DNA of 64,000 bases from Bacillus badius NBRC 15713 (GCF_001591605.1 NZ_BCVF01000004.1:1-64000); one strand, 5' to 3'. Shown: positions 1-10,600, counted from the stretch's first letter. A program made the numbers and translations. Notes: generated by a model not told the origin, from the letters alone.

Positions 1-31
1 TGGAAAGCAACAGGCCCCATCCATGACCAAA

Positions 32-82
32 ATAAAAAAAAACTGCGGACAAACTTCAATTTTCATTGAGTTTGTCCGCAGT
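32..82 (-). terminator. rho-independent terminator downstream of rbgA
   Basis: Read on the minus strand, a 14-bp perfect stem (arms 42-55 and 69-82) plus a short inner stem is followed by a run of nine T. It lies about 100 bases past the rbgA stop and is the first terminator-like structure there. The same hairpin is the first half of the composite repeat described separately. Confidence 0.85.
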
Positions 83-110
83 CTGAAAGGCCCTGACAAA
101 AGGGTCTTTC
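42..110 (+). repeat. bipartite hairpin element, copy 1
   Basis: Two adjacent hairpins: the first at 42-82, the second at 85-110 (10-nt arms 85-94 and 101-110, one G-T pair). A related element lies inverted at 19737-19797. The two copies share a core of about 40 bases covering the first hairpin. The second hairpins differ in sequence but both still pair. I infer a dispersed intergenic element; its function beyond termination is unknown. Confidence 0.65.
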
Positions 111-183
111 ACGTGTACATACTATCTGCTTTCTTGTGGTCAGACTGGCGGCGAATGTTCGCCTGTCTCCTAACATACAAGCG

Positions 184-1041
184 TTATAAAAGCTGGTCTT
201 CCGGAAAGTCGAAAGTCAGCTTTCCAAGCTTTTCTCCGCGAATATCGCGGATAATCATATCTGTGGTTTTGTCGTAGTCAATTTCGCTGCGCCCGGCATA
301 GCAGCCGCGCAGCTTTCCAATATGATTAAAAAGATCGACCACATCCTCCGGGATGTCATCAAGCTGGTAGCGCTCCTTTAGGCGGTCTGGATAGTGGACT
401 TCCAAAAAGCGCAGAGCAAAAACGGCTACATCCTGTAAATTAAGAATCGCATCTTTGATCGCTCCGGTAAGAGCCAGCTTAAAGCCCGTCTCTTCATCTT
501 CAAATTTTGGCCATAGGATACCCGGCGTGTCCAGAAGTTCCATTTCTTTTCCCGCTTTAATCCATTGCTGGGCTTTCGTCACGCCAGGCATATTGCCGGT
601 CTTAGCAATATTTTTTTTAGCGAGCCGGTTGATTAGCGTAGACTTCCCTACATTTGGGATGCCGACAATCATTGCCCGGATGGCTCTTGGCTTGATCCCT
701 CTGGTTTTCATGCGGTCGAATTTGTCCTTCAGGATCTCCTTGGCCGCTTTATTAATAGCGGCAAGACCATTCCCTGCATGCGAATTAATCGCTAAAGCCG
801 GAATCCCCTTGTCTTTAAAGTAAGCCAGCCAGCGACTGGTTACTGAGGGGTCTGCCATATCGGCTTTATTTAAAAGCACCAGCCGCGGCTTCTGTTGAAT
901 AATTTCATCAATCATCGGATTGCGCGAAGAAACCGGCAGGCGGGCATCCACTAATTCAAAGATAATATCAACAAGCTTCAGCTTTTCTGTTACTTGTCTC
1001 CTTGCTTTGGCCATATGGCCGGGAAACCATTGAATTGTCAC
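184..1041 (-). CDS. rbgA: ribosome biogenesis GTPase RbgA (YlqF)
   Basis: Circularly permuted GTPase needed for late 50S subunit maturation. The G4 motif NKAD (about residue 57) comes before the P-loop GIPNVGKST (about residue 126) and the G3 motif DTPG, which is the permuted order of the YlqF/YawG family. The N-terminus [11 protein letters not shown] is typical. I chose the GTG at 1041 rather than an in-frame GTG at 1050. AGAGGTGA lies at the right distance from 1041 but overlaps the upstream GTG, and the resulting start matches the Bacillus protein. The gene follows lepB by 35 bases. Length, about 285 residues, is normal. Confidence 0.96.
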   Translation of the reverse strand: MTIQWFPGHMAKARRQVTEKLKLVDIIFELVDARLPVSSRNPMIDEIIQQKPRLVLLNKADMADPSVTSRWLAYFKDKGIPALAINSHAGNGLAAINKAAKEILKDKFDRMKTRGIKPRAIRAMIVGIPNVGKSTLINRLAKKNIAKTGNMPGVTKAQQWIKAGKEMELLDTPGILWPKFEDEETGFKLALTGAIKDAILNLQDVAVFALRFLEVHYPDRLKERYQLDDIPEDVVDLFNHIGKLRGCYAGRSEIDYDKTTDMIIRDIRGEKLGKLTFDFPEDQLL

Positions 1042-1076
1042 AGTCTTCACCTCTGTTCTGTCAAAATACTACTATG

Positions 1077-1613
1077 TTAATCGACGAGGCGCAGTTTGTT
1101 TAGCGGCCAAAAAACAAGGCTGGTGTCGCCAACTACTTCATCCATTTTAACCGTGCCAATGTGGCGGCTGTCTTTACTGTACAGGCGGTTATCCCCTAAC
1201 ACAAAAACTTCGCCTTCAGGCACTGTTTCTTCCCCTGTAATATCTTTTAAGGTAAAGTCAGGAGTAAGCGGTCCAGGCTCTTGCTCTTTATACTCGTCTA
1301 AGTAAGGCTCTTTATAGTACTTTCCATTAACGTACAGCTTATCATCTTTATATTCTATTTTATCGCCAGGAAGGCCGATAACACGCTTAATATAGTCTTT
1401 ATGTTCCGGTGCATGAAAAACAATAATATCAAACCGTTCAGGTTGTCCTAACTTATTGACAATCATCCAGTCACCGTCATTTAATGTCGGCATCATTGAC
1501 TCTCCGTCTACGACAATCGGCGCAATAATAAAATAACGAATAATTGCAGCCAGCCCGATTGCGATTAAAAAAGCTTTTGTCCACTCCCAGAATTCGTTTT
1601 TTTCCTTTGCCAA
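1077..1613 (-). CDS. lepB: type I signal peptidase
   Basis: Membrane serine protease that removes signal peptides from secreted proteins. One N-terminal membrane anchor (about residues 14-31) precedes the catalytic serine in DGESMMPTL (Ser39) and the catalytic lysine in YIKRVIGLPGD (Lys76); GDNR boxes follow. This Ser/Lys pair and single anchor are the Gram-positive SipS/SipT type. I chose TTG at 1613 because AGGTGG lies eight bases upstream, whereas the longer-frame GTG at 1625 touches that site. It sits between rplS and rbgA, where B. subtilis has no gene. Which sip paralogue it equals cannot be told. Confidence 0.92.
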   Translation of the reverse strand: MAKEKNEFWEWTKAFLIAIGLAAIIRYFIIAPIVVDGESMMPTLNDGDWMIVNKLGQPERFDIIVFHAPEHKDYIKRVIGLPGDKIEYKDDKLYVNGKYYKEPYLDEYKEQEPGPLTPDFTLKDITGEETVPEGEVFVLGDNRLYSKDSRHIGTVKMDEVVGDTSLVFWPLNKLRLVD

Positions 1614-1692
1614 ATTCGTCACCACCTAATTTATTATGTAATTATCATATCATCTTGGGCGCTATTGAGGAAAGAAAGGGCTCTTTCATTTG

Positions 1693-1717
1693 AAAAAGGA
1701 GCTTGTTTCCAAGCTCC
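1693..1717 (-). terminator. rho-independent terminator after rplS
   Basis: Perfect 8-bp stem (arms 1698-1705 and 1710-1717) with a TTTC/GAAA loop, followed on the minus strand by five T. It starts about 20 bases after the rplS stop, so lepB and rbgA probably depend on read-through or a promoter in 1614-1692. A TATGAT box without a convincing -35 is visible near 1640. Confidence 0.9.
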
Positions 1718-1737
1718 TCTCACGAAAATGCCTATTA

Positions 1738-2176
<439 letters not shown>

Positions 2177-2182
2177 TAAAAA

Positions 2183-2211
2183 ATTCTATCATATTTGAAC
2201 CAGCAAATCAA
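2183..2211 (-). promoter_or_regulatory. sigma-A-type promoter for rplS
   Basis: On the minus strand, -35 TTGATT (2206-2211) and -10 TAGAAT (2183-2188) are separated by 17 bases. The -35 overlaps the trmD stop. Transcription would begin near 2176, giving the structured leader before rplS. Confidence 0.75.
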
Positions 2212-2954
2212 GAATCTCTTTCTTTTTTCCACTCTTCTAACCAGGCTTTCTGCTGGTTAGATAACGGATAGTCTTCTAACAGATCCGGACGACGCTCCCA
2301 CGTCCGTTTTAATGACTCTTTGTTTCTCCATTCTTCAATGAATCGATGGTTCCCGGAAAGAAGTACATCCGGCACCTTCAAACCGCGGAATTCAGCAGGT
2401 CTAGTGTAGTGGGGATGCTCAAGAAGACCGGAAGAAAAAGAATCCAGGACAGGGGATTCTTCATTGCCAAGCACATCCGGCAAAAGGCGGACGACACTAT
2501 CAGTCACGACCATAGCCGCCAGTTCTCCGCCGGTCAGCACGAAATCACCGATTGAAATTTCATCGGTTACAAGCTGCTCACGAATCCTTTCATCGTAGCC
2601 TTCATAATGTCCGCAAATGAAAATAAGGTGCTCCTCCGCTGCCAGCTCTTCGGCTTTTTTCTGCGAATAGCGCTCTCCTTGCGGGCACATTAAAATTACA
2701 CGGGGATGGGAAGAAGCGGATGACGCTTTCGCCTGTTCGACCGCATCAAAAACCGGCTGCGGCTTTAATACCATGCCGGCCCCGCCTCCATAAGGATAAT
2801 CATCCACTGTTTTATGCTTGCTGTCAGAAAACTCCCGAAAATTGATGACATTGTATTCGACTTTTCCTTTTTCAGCGGCTTTTTTTAATATCGAGGAATG
2901 AAGAACCCCATCAAACATTTCTGGAAAAAGAGAAAGAATATCAATCTTCATCAT
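2208..2954 (-). CDS. trmD: tRNA (guanine-37-N1)-methyltransferase TrmD
   Basis: Methylates G37 next to the anticodon of a subset of tRNAs using S-adenosylmethionine. The SPOUT knot motifs YPYGGGAGM (about residue 53), [11 protein letters not shown] (about 112) and [11 protein letters not shown] are present, and the 248-residue length is normal. Start is the first of two consecutive ATG codons, overlapping the rimM stop by four bases, which suggests translational coupling. The pair rimM-trmD is conserved across bacteria. Nothing looks damaged. Confidence 0.97.
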   Translation of the reverse strand: MMKIDILSLFPEMFDGVLHSSILKKAAEKGKVEYNVINFREFSDSKHKTVDDYPYGGGAGMVLKPQPVFDAVEQAKASSASSHPRVILMCPQGERYSQKKAEELAAEEHLIFICGHYEGYDERIREQLVTDEISIGDFVLTGGELAAMVVTDSVVRLLPDVLGNEESPVLDSFSSGLLEHPHYTRPAEFRGLKVPDVLLSGNHRFIEEWRNKESLKRTWERRPDLLEDYPLSNQQKAWLEEWKKERDS

Positions 2955-3469
2955 GATAATAATCCTTCCATCGGTTCAATAAAAATTTGCTTTTCTTTGA
3001 CATCCACTTTTTTCACGATTTGCTCAATGTATGGGATATAGCAGTCTTTCCCATCTTTCCCTTTCACGACCCATACGTCATTCGCGCCAGGCGTGAGAAT
3101 TTCCGTTACTTTGCCGATTTCTTCTTCATCCACCGTCTTCACAACACAGCCAATGATTTCATGAAAGTAGTATTCTCCTTCATTCAATTCGCCTAGCTGG
3201 GATTCTTTTATTTTCAACAGTCCGCCTTTAAACGGCTCGACCATGTTTAACCCTTCGAATCCTTCAAATGTAAGCAAATCAAATGACTTATGTTTACGGT
3301 GTGATGTGATGACCAAAGGTTTCTCTTCTGTTTCACCAGGCATAAACAGATAGAGGACATTTCCTGTTTTATACCGTTCATCAGGAAAATCCGTTCTTGA
3401 AATCACTCTTACCTCACCGCGGATTCCATGTGTATTTACAATCTTTCCGACATTAAACCATTTTTCCAT
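2951..3469 (-). CDS. rimM: ribosome maturation factor RimM
   Basis: Binds ribosomal protein S19 and assists 30S head assembly and 16S rRNA processing. The N-terminal RimM barrel contains [16 protein letters not shown], and a C-terminal PRC-barrel contains [21 protein letters not shown] moved the start from the longest frame (3565) to ATG 3469: the family begins with a short residue run before FNVGKIV, and AGAGGTG precedes this ATG. That gives 172 residues, the usual size, and removes the overlap with ylqD. Confidence 0.96.
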   Translation of the reverse strand: MEKWFNVGKIVNTHGIRGEVRVISRTDFPDERYKTGNVLYLFMPGETEEKPLVITSHRKHKSFDLLTFEGFEGLNMVEPFKGGLLKIKESQLGELNEGEYYFHEIIGCVVKTVDEEEIGKVTEILTPGANDVWVVKGKDGKDCYIPYIEQIVKKVDVKEKQIFIEPMEGLLS

Positions 3470-3482
3470 TCTTGGTTCACCT

Positions 3483-3863
3483 CTAACGAATCTCAACAAC
3501 AATGCCATCTTTAATGACGATTGTCTTTTCGGTTTCTTCCCAGCGATCACCGACTTGAACATCAATGAGCGCCTGTACTTCTTTTTCTTTTAATTCACTG
3601 CCAAGGGGAAGCATCTCAAGCTGGCTTTTTTGAAAATCAATATTTTCTATCTTTTGCCTGCGCTGTTCCATCTCTTTTTGAAAAAAGCCGGCTTTCTGCT
3701 GGCGGCTGCCTTTTTGCTGCCTTTCCGTCTTCTTTAATTCAAAGCGCAATTGTTCATATTCTTTTTCCAGCTGGCTTTTTTTATCCTGATAAGATGAAAG
3801 CAGTGATTGTTTCAACGTTTCTGTTAATACTTGCTTAACCACTACCGTCCGCAAAACTTGCAT
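3483..3863 (-). CDS. ylqD: YlqD family protein of unknown function
   Basis: About 126 residues with a long central coiled coil very rich in Gln, Lys, Glu and Arg, and a short beta-like C-terminus ending [12 protein letters not shown]. There is no signal peptide or catalytic motif. Start chosen at ATG 3863 ([11 protein letters not shown]), preceded by a GGCGGAGGC purine stretch. The longer frame to 3926 is not family-like. The gene lies between khpA and rimM exactly as ylqD does in Bacillus. Its job is unknown; context suggests a link to ribosome or RNA metabolism, which is inference only. Confidence 0.85.
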   Translation of the reverse strand: MQVLRTVVVKQVLTETLKQSLLSSYQDKKSQLEKEYEQLRFELKKTERQQKGSRQQKAGFFQKEMEQRRQKIENIDFQKSQLEMLPLGSELKEKEVQALIDVQVGDRWEETEKTIVIKDGIVVEIR

Positions 3864-3987
3864 GCCTCCGCCTTCCTTTCTATGCCAGATCTCCCTGCCT
3901 CCTTGGGAACTAGAGACATCAATCATCTTGGCTAGAAGGTTACAGCCCCCTCCAGCCAGCTTCGCTTTCGTTGTTAAAAATTTATAT

Positions 3988-4012
3988 GAAAAAAGGGAGG
4001 TTATCCCTCCCT
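3988..4012 (-). terminator. terminator-like hairpin at the khpA stop
   Basis: AGGGAGG (4006-4012 on the minus strand) pairs with CCTCCCT (3994-4000) across a five-base loop and is followed by six T. The stem overlaps the khpA stop codon. It would partly separate rpsP-khpA from ylqD-rimM-trmD. No clear promoter is seen in the 124 bases before ylqD, so read-through is likely. Confidence 0.75.
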
Positions 4013-4244
4013 ATTCGGCTATTTCTACATACACTTTTTTTTGGTGAGCAGCGTTTGCTGCTGCTGTTGCAATGGTTCTAACCGCCTTAGCAATGCGGCC
4101 GTGCTTACCGATAACTTTTCCGATATCATCTGGGTGAAGAGATAACCGGTAAATTGCTTTGCTTCCTTCTGTTTTCTCTTCTATGATGACTTGCTCCGGA
4201 TGGTCGACAAGTGGTTTAACAATTGCTAAGATTAGCTCTTCCAT
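4011..4244 (-). CDS. khpA: KH-domain RNA-binding protein KhpA (YlqC)
   Basis: A single KH domain of 77 residues with the GxxG loop IGKHGR followed by IAKAVRTI, the hallmark for single-stranded RNA contact. In Firmicutes KhpA partners with KhpB/Jag, influencing cell size and small-RNA function; the partner is not in this window. It follows rpsP by five bases, the conserved rpsP-khpA arrangement. Confidence 0.94.
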   Translation of the reverse strand: MEELILAIVKPLVDHPEQVIIEEKTEGSKAIYRLSLHPDDIGKVIGKHGRIAKAVRTIATAAANAAHQKKVYVEIAE

Positions 4245-4249
4245 TTCTC

Positions 4250-4522
4250 TTATTTGCTAACTTTAGCGTTGTGGAATTTTTCCATAATGCCTTGTTTAGA
4301 GAAAAGGTTGCGTACTGTATCAGATGGTTTCGCACCATTTTGGAGCCATTTTAGTGCTAGCTCTTCATCGATTTTTACCTCTGCTGGTTGAGAGATCGGA
4401 TTGTATGTTCCGACTGTTTCAATTTGACGTCCATCACGTGGAGAACGAGAATCTGCTACTACAATACGATAGAATGGAGCTCTTTTAGAACCCATGCGTT
4501 TTAAACGAATTTTTACTGCCAT
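4250..4522 (-). CDS. rpsP: 30S ribosomal protein S16
   Basis: Small-subunit assembly protein of 90 residues. The N-terminus [19 protein letters not shown] and the DGR-IE-VGTYNP core are family signatures. Start is ATG 4522 after GGAGGTGC; the longer frame to 4576 runs back into the promoter region and lacks a site. First gene of rpsP-khpA-ylqD-rimM-trmD, with its own promoter just upstream. Confidence 0.98.
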   Translation of the reverse strand: MAVKIRLKRMGSKRAPFYRIVVADSRSPRDGRQIETVGTYNPISQPAEVKIDEELALKWLQNGAKPSDTVRNLFSKQGIMEKFHNAKVSK

Positions 4523-4559
4523 TTTTAAAGCACCTCCGAATAGTTTTACACAAGATAGA

Positions 4560-4589
4560 ATAATAACAAATAACAAGGTTGTTTGTAAA
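4560..4589 (-). promoter_or_regulatory. sigma-A-type promoter for rpsP
   Basis: On the minus strand, -35 TTTACA (4584-4589) and -10 TATTAT (4560-4565) with an 18-base spacer, about 40 bases before the rpsP start. It lies in the 164-base gap after ffh. Confidence 0.7.
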
Positions 4590-4686
4590 GGTTTTTTTCT
4601 TTACATTTTATTCAGCCCCGATAAAGAGCCGGTTTTTTATGATTCAGCATTGGCCTGGCACGCTTGAACAGCTGTTTTCGCTTTCC

Positions 4687-6036
4687 TTACATAAACGGAA
4701 ATTTGAATGGCATTCCTTTTTTCTTGCCTTTTTGCTGCATGCCGGACATCTGCTTCATCATTTTCTTCATTTCTTCAAATTGCTTCAGAAGACGGTTCAC
4801 TTCTTGAATGGATGTTCCGCTTCCTTTCGCAATCCGCTTTTTGCGGCCGGAACTGATGATTTCCGGATGCTGCTTTTCCTCGCTGGTCATCGATTGGATG
4901 ATCGCTTCGATATGGGAAATTTGCTTTTCATCTACTTGAACGTTATTTAAGCCCTTAATTTTATTGGCGCCAGGAAGCATTTTTATAATCTCATCCAGCG
5001 GTCCCATTGAACGGACTTGCCCAAGCTGCTCAAGAAAATCGTCGAATGTAAAAGACATCGTCCGCATTTTTTGCTCAAGCTCTTTTGCTTTTTCCGAATC
5101 CACGTTCGTTTGCGCCTTTTCAATCAGCGTCAACACGTCACCCATGCCCAGAATTCGGGAAGCCATTCGTTCTGGATGGAAAGGTTCGAGAGCATCCAGC
5201 TTCTCCCCCATCCCCGCAAACTTAATCGGCTTCTCGGTAACTGCACGGATCGATAAAGCAGCCCCTCCGCGCGTATCACCATCAAGCTTCGTTAAAATGA
5301 CACCTGTTACGCCGAGCTGATCATTAAAGCTCTGGGCCACATTGACTGCATCCTGACCAGTCATTGCATCTACTACAAGGAAGATCTCATCAGGGTTAGT
5401 CAGTTCTTTGATGTCCTTTAATTCGCCCATCAAGTCCTCGTCAACATGCAGACGACCGGCTGTATCAATCAAAACATAGTCGTGATGATCAGCTTTTGCC
5501 TGTTCGATTGCCTGCTTGGCAATTTCCACAGGGCTGACTTGATCGCCTAATGAAAAAACAGGCATATTCAATTGTTTACCGAGTGTTTCCAACTGCTTAA
5601 TAGCGGCCGGTCGGTAAATGTCCGCTGCTACAAGCAATGGCTTGCGGTTGTAGCGCTTGCGCAGCAAATTAGCCAGCTTGCCGGTTGTTGTCGTTTTACC
5701 GGCCCCTTGCAGACCGACCATCATAATCACTGTTGGCGACCGCTTGGCTACCGCAATCTGGCTTTGCTCGCCGCCCATCAGCTCAGTCAATTCTTCTTTA
5801 ACCACTTTAATGACTTGCTGTCCGGGCGTTAAGCTTTTCATTACTTCCTGGCCGACAGAGCGTTCGCTGACTTTCTTGACAAAGTTTTTGACGACTTTAA
5901 AGTTAACGTCTGCCTCAAGCAGGGCAAGGCGCACTTCTCTCATCATTTCTTTGACATCCGCCTCTGTGACTTTTCCTTTGCCGCGGATTTTTTGCATCGT
6001 ATTTTGCAGTCGGTCGGCTAATCCTTCAAATGCCAT
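4687..6036 (-). CDS. ffh: signal recognition particle protein Ffh
   Basis: SRP54-type GTPase that binds signal sequences and the SRP RNA. Order: N helical bundle, G domain with P-loop GLQGAGKTTTTGKLA (about 107), DTAGR and TKLDGD, then an M domain rich in methionine after residue 300 (for example MKKMMKQMSGM), which forms the signal-sequence groove. Length 449 is normal. ylxM lies 11 bases upstream and the promoter before ylxM should drive both. The receptor gene ftsY is upstream of ylxM in the same orientation. Confidence 0.98.
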   Translation of the reverse strand: MAFEGLADRLQNTMQKIRGKGKVTEADVKEMMREVRLALLEADVNFKVVKNFVKKVSERSVGQEVMKSLTPGQQVIKVVKEELTELMGGEQSQIAVAKRSPTVIMMVGLQGAGKTTTTGKLANLLRKRYNRKPLLVAADIYRPAAIKQLETLGKQLNMPVFSLGDQVSPVEIAKQAIEQAKADHHDYVLIDTAGRLHVDEDLMGELKDIKELTNPDEIFLVVDAMTGQDAVNVAQSFNDQLGVTGVILTKLDGDTRGGAALSIRAVTEKPIKFAGMGEKLDALEPFHPERMASRILGMGDVLTLIEKAQTNVDSEKAKELEQKMRTMSFTFDDFLEQLGQVRSMGPLDEIIKMLPGANKIKGLNNVQVDEKQISHIEAIIQSMTSEEKQHPEIISSGRKKRIAKGSGTSIQEVNRLLKQFEEMKKMMKQMSGMQQKGKKKGMPFKFPFM

Positions 6037-6047
6037 CTTGCCGCCTC

Positions 6048-6362
6048 CTAATCTAATTTCTCAAGCGATTCAATAATTGACAGACCGTCATCTGAAACAA
6101 ATGTCTTTAACTGCTTCAGCAAACGGCTGCGCTCTTGAAATTTTTTAAATAACAATAATTTGCTTTCGTACTCCTCGAGCATTGCTTCGGTACGCTTAAT
6201 ATTGTCATATACCGCTTGGCGGCTTACTTCATACTCTTCCGCAATTTCACCGAGAGAGAAATCATCAAGGTAATAAAGGGACATATAACTGCGCTGCTTA
6301 TCCGTTAACAAAGAATGATAAAAATCGTACAGAAAATTCATTCTTGTTGTTTTTTCAAGCAT
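6048..6362 (-). CDS. ylxM: YlxM/p13-type helix-turn-helix protein
   Basis: 104 residues of the UPF0122 family that always sits before ffh in Firmicutes. It resembles sigma region 4: [39 protein letters not shown] is a clear helix-turn-helix run. In streptococci the homologue binds SRP components. Start at ATG 6362 follows an AAGGGGGG site, and a strong promoter is directly upstream. Confidence 0.93.
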   Translation of the reverse strand: MLEKTTRMNFLYDFYHSLLTDKQRSYMSLYYLDDFSLGEIAEEYEVSRQAVYDNIKRTEAMLEEYESKLLLFKKFQERSRLLKQLKTFVSDDGLSIIESLEKLD

Positions 6363-6404
6363 GAACAGCCCCCCTTGTTAAGTTAAAACCCTTTACATAA
6401 AAAC

Positions 6405-6433
6405 AGTCTACCGACTTTCCCCACTGATGTCAA
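6405..6433 (-). promoter_or_regulatory. sigma-A promoter for ylxM-ffh
   Basis: On the minus strand, perfect -35 TTGACA (6428-6433), a 17-base spacer and -10 TAGACT (6405-6410), about 40 bases before ylxM. One of the best promoter matches in the window. Confidence 0.85.
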
Positions 6434-6502
6434 GAAAATATCTTTACGGCTAAGAAAAGCAAAGGGCGGCCTTCATGACTGCAGGTAAACGTTCTTGCAC
6501 CA

Positions 6503-6555
6503 CCCAATAATAAGTTGGGCTAGCCATAAAGCATCCACTAACTGATGGACATGGC
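6503..6555 (-). other. two small hairpins in the ftsY-ylxM gap
   Basis: The 221-base gap holds the ylxM promoter and two hairpins: CCCAA/TTGGG (6503-6519), and GCCAT/ATGGC enclosing TCCA/TGGA (6523-6555). Neither is followed by a U-tract, so neither is a clear terminator for ftsY. I see no small gene here. Confidence 0.4.
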
Positions 6556-6583
6556 AGGCCTCTGCTTCTTGCTGAAAACCAGC

Positions 6584-7591
6584 TTATTCTTCTTCTTCCG
6601 AATCCTGCTCTGTTTCTTCAAATGCTGTTGAAAATAAACCATACACATATTTCTCGGCATCAAATTGCTGAAGATCATCCATTTTTTCTCCTAAACCGAC
6701 AAACTTGACAGGAATTTCAAGTTCTTTGCGAATAGCCAGCACAATGCCGCCCTTTGCCGTTCCGTCAAGCTTTGTCAGCACAATGCCGCTTACGTCTGTT
6801 GCTTCCTTAAAAGTTTTTGCCTGGACCATCGCATTTTGTCCTGTCGTTGCATCAAGAACGATTAACACTTCATGCGGCGCCCCCGGCACTTCTCTTTCAA
6901 TGACTCGCTTTACTTTTTCGAGTTCCTTCATTAAATTCACTTTGTTTTGAAGACGACCGGCTGTATCACATAACAAAATATCGGCATTCCGTGACTTTGC
7001 TGCCCGCACAGCATCATACATGACTGCGGCTGGGTCTGACCCTTCCCCTTGCTTAATGACATCTACTCCTGTGCGCTCTCCCCAAACCTCGAGCTGCTCA
7101 ATCGCTCCGGCCCGGAAAGTATCACCGGCAGCCAGCAGCACAGTTTTGCCTTCTGATTTGAATTTATGAGCAAGCTTGCCGATTGTTGTAGTTTTTCCTA
7201 CGCCGTTGACACCTACAAAAAGAATAACTGTCAGTCCCTCTTCTTGTATGTTCAGCTCATTCGGCGTTTCCTCGCCATTTTGGTAAATAGCCACGAGCTT
7301 TTCTGTAATGATGTCGCGGACTTCTGCCGGGTCCTTCGTATTGCGGCGCTTCACTTCATGTTTTAATTGTTCAATCAGATCCATCACCGTGTCAAAGCCA
7401 ACATCGGCGCCAATCAGAATTTCTTCCAGCTCTTCAAAAAAATCCTCGTCAATTTTGCGATAGCGCGCGACGAGATCATTTACTTTGCTTGAAAAGTTAT
7501 CACGTGTTTTAGTTAATCCTGTTTTGAATTTTTCTGCCGCTTGATCGGTAGAAGTCGTTAATTTTTCTTTTAATTTCTTAAAAAAGCTCAT
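6584..7591 (-). CDS. ftsY: signal recognition particle receptor FtsY
   Basis: SRP receptor GTPase that docks ribosome-SRP complexes at the membrane. P-loop GVNGVGKTTT at residues 127-136, then DTAGRLQNK and TKLDGTAKGG. The N-terminal A region is short and Lys-rich (MSFFKKLKEKL), as in Bacillus, with no long acidic domain. Length 335. It is 80 bases after smc; the set rnc-smc-ftsY is conserved. The C-terminus ends in an acidic EEETEQDSEEEE-type tail. Confidence 0.98.
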   Translation of the reverse strand: MSFFKKLKEKLTTSTDQAAEKFKTGLTKTRDNFSSKVNDLVARYRKIDEDFFEELEEILIGADVGFDTVMDLIEQLKHEVKRRNTKDPAEVRDIITEKLVAIYQNGEETPNELNIQEEGLTVILFVGVNGVGKTTTIGKLAHKFKSEGKTVLLAAGDTFRAGAIEQLEVWGERTGVDVIKQGEGSDPAAVMYDAVRAAKSRNADILLCDTAGRLQNKVNLMKELEKVKRVIEREVPGAPHEVLIVLDATTGQNAMVQAKTFKEATDVSGIVLTKLDGTAKGGIVLAIRKELEIPVKFVGLGEKMDDLQQFDAEKYVYGLFSTAFEETEQDSEEEE

Positions 7592-7671
7592 CTGCTTTCC
7601 TCCTCTATTTACGAATTTGACAAGCCAAATAGCGGCGGCTTTGGCAAACGGCCGCCCGCTGACTTTTAAGC

Positions 7672-10600
7672 CTATGAAACAGGTGCTTCTGTTTTTTGAT
7701 CCATTGTGACGGATACAAGTCTTGACACGCCTGATTCCTGCATCGTAATGCCATAGAGCGCGTCAGCTTCCTCCATCGTTCCTTTTCTATGAGTAATAAC
7801 AATAAATTGTGTATCCTTGCTAAATTGCTTTAAATAGCGGCTAAAGCGGAATACGTTGGCTTCATCTAAAGCCGCCTCTACTTCATCGAGCACACAAAAC
7901 GGCACAGGGCGCACTTTCAAAATTGCAAACAAAAGGGCGATAGCTGTTAATGCCCGCTCTCCTCCGGACAAAAGACTTAGACTTTGCAGCTTCTTGCCGG
8001 GAGGCTGGGCAACGATCTCAACTCCTGTGCTTAGCAAATGCTCCGGGTCGGTTAAGCGCAATTCTGCCCTTCCTCCTCCGAATAATGATTGGAAAACCGG
8101 GAGAAATTGTGTGCTGACTGATTGAAAGGTTTCCTTAAACCTTTTCGTCATCTCCTCATCCATTTCCTCGATGACCTGAGATAATGTATCTTTCGCTTCC
8201 TGCAAATCAGCCCGCTGCTCCTCCAAAAAGGTATATCGCTCCGATACTCGTTCGTACTCTTCAATAGCTCCTAGATTGACGCTGCCTAATTCTTTAATAG
8301 ACAGTTTAATCAGATGGAGCTTTTTCCGGACTTCCTCAATCGGAAATGGCAGCGGATATTTTTCTTTGGCTGCTTCGTATGTGAGCGCATATTCTTTATT
8401 TAACTGCTCCAGCCGATTATCAAGCTCTACATCAAGACGGTTGATTTTGACTTCTTCATCCTGAACAGCTTCACTCATTGCTTTATGAAGTCTTCTCAAT
8501 TCTTTCAGCTCTTTGTCCTCGGCCTCCAGACGGCTTAGCTTGTCCATTCGTTCATTTCTGCGCATCGCGATCAGCTTGGTGATTTCTTCTTTATCCTGCC
8601 GTTTTTTGCGGGCAGCTTCGTCAATTTCTTCCTCGCCTTGTCCGCTTGCTGACATTTCTGTTTTCAGCCAATTTAAATCCTCATTCCACTGTTTATACTT
8701 TTGTTCGGAGGCAGCCAGTTCGGCAAGAACTTGCTCGAGACGCTCGTTCCCTGACATCAGCTGTTCATTTTTAACTGCAAGCTTGGAATTCAACTCACTG
8801 ATTGCTTGAGCGATTGTTTCTTTCAAGGTGCTTTCATGCGCCCTTTGCTCGGTTAATTTCTTAATTTGCGCATCGAGAGCTTCAATTTCCTGCCCGCTCT
8901 CGGCTAGCTGGGTTTCCGCTTTTTCCAAAAGCTGCTGCAGCCGCTGCTGTTCGGCTTCAAACTCTTGCTTTTCTGTATCATAAATCGACAGGCGGCTGTT
9001 GATCGTTTGATAAGCAAATTGCCACTCCAGCTGTTCGTTTTTACATTCCTGCTCTTTTGCCCGGATTGCTTCCGTTTCGTTCCTCATCTCTTTCAGAAGC
9101 GCTTCTTTAGAAAGGATATTTCCCTTTAGTTTTTTCACTTCACGCTCAGCCGCCGCCGTCTTTTCCTCCATAGGAGCAAGCTTGGCTTTTAGCGTTTCCA
9201 GCTCATTTTTACGGCTGATCAACGAAGCGCCTTTTTGCTTTAAGGCTCCTCCTGTCATAGAGCCCCCAGGGTTCACCACATCACCATCGAGCGTGACGAT
9301 CCGGTAACGGTAATTGAGCAGCTTGGCCAATTCGTTGGCACCTTCAAGATGGGCGGCGATTACCGTATGGCCGAGAAGGTTCGTGATCGCCGGTCGGTAG
9401 GTGCTAGGAAAACGGATCAAGTCAGCAGCAATTCCGATAAAGCGGCCGTCATTTTCAAGCTGTGCAATAAGAGCGGCCGGAAATACTTTTTCTTTTATGG
9501 ACGTTAGCGGCAAAAATGTTGCCCGGCCAAATCGGTGCTTCTTTAAAAAGCCAATCGCTTCGCGGGCAGCGCGCTCATCAGCAGTGATAATGTGCTGCAT
9601 GCTGCTGCCAAGAGCTACCTCAATCGCCGTTTCATATTCTTTTGGCACATCAATCATTTCCGCGACGGCCCCTTCAATGCCTGAAAGCTGCCGACCTCTC
9701 GCCTTCAAAATTTCTTTGACCCCTTGGAAAAAGCCGGAATAGTCCTCTTCCAAAGATTCAAGCATCTCCTTGCGCGATTTGGCATCTTGAAGAATTTGAT
9801 AGGCTTGATAAAGACTGGATTCCTGCTTCTCGTATTTCGCTTTCATTGCTTCGAGAAGCTGCTGCTCCCGGTGCAAACCATCTAAATGAGCCGTTACGCG
9901 CTCTTGCTCAGAGGCGAGGGCGGCTTCAATGGCGGACTTTTTAGCTTCTATTTCCTGCCGTTCCGCCAAATACTTCTTGTTTTCCGCATCGAGCCGCTCT
10001 TTTCTGCGTGTCAATTGTTCAAGCTGCTGTATAACGTGCTGTCGCTCGTTCTTGGCAGATGCCTGTATATTCAGCTTATCAATATAGTCAGATTTTAACG
10101 ACTCAATTTCTGCTTCCAGATTTTTAGAAAGCTGCTGCATTTCCTGTTGTTGTTTAGACAATCGCTTCCTACATTCAGCTTCTTCCCGCCGATCCGCTTC
10201 CACTTTCTCTTTTAGTTGCTCAGCTTGGATGGAAAGCTGCTTGATTTTCTCTTTAGTCTCCGCTAGGTTGTCAGCAAGCTGGCCTTCATTTTGAATCGCG
10301 TTCTTTCTTCGTTCCTGAAGCACCTGCTTGCGGCCTTCCAGCTTTTCCAGCTCCTCGCTGGCAGCGAGCAGCACCCCTTGCAAATCGTTCACTGACTCAT
10401 CAAGAGCCGTGATCTCTGTCCGCAATTCCTCCGCTGTTGCTTCTTTCTTCTGCAAATTGGCAAAAAGTACAGATTCCTGTTCTGCATGCTCGCCATGACT
10501 CGACTTTAACTTTTCCCACTGGCCATGCAGCTCGTCAATTTCATATACGATGGCTGCAATGTCATAGCTTGTCATTTCTTCTTTTTTATCGAGATAGTCC

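Noticed and set aside
455-823. Long plus-strand frames antisense to rbgA, and similarly antisense to smc, ffh, carB, ileS and others
   Set aside because: Shadows of well-supported minus-strand genes with no independent start signals.
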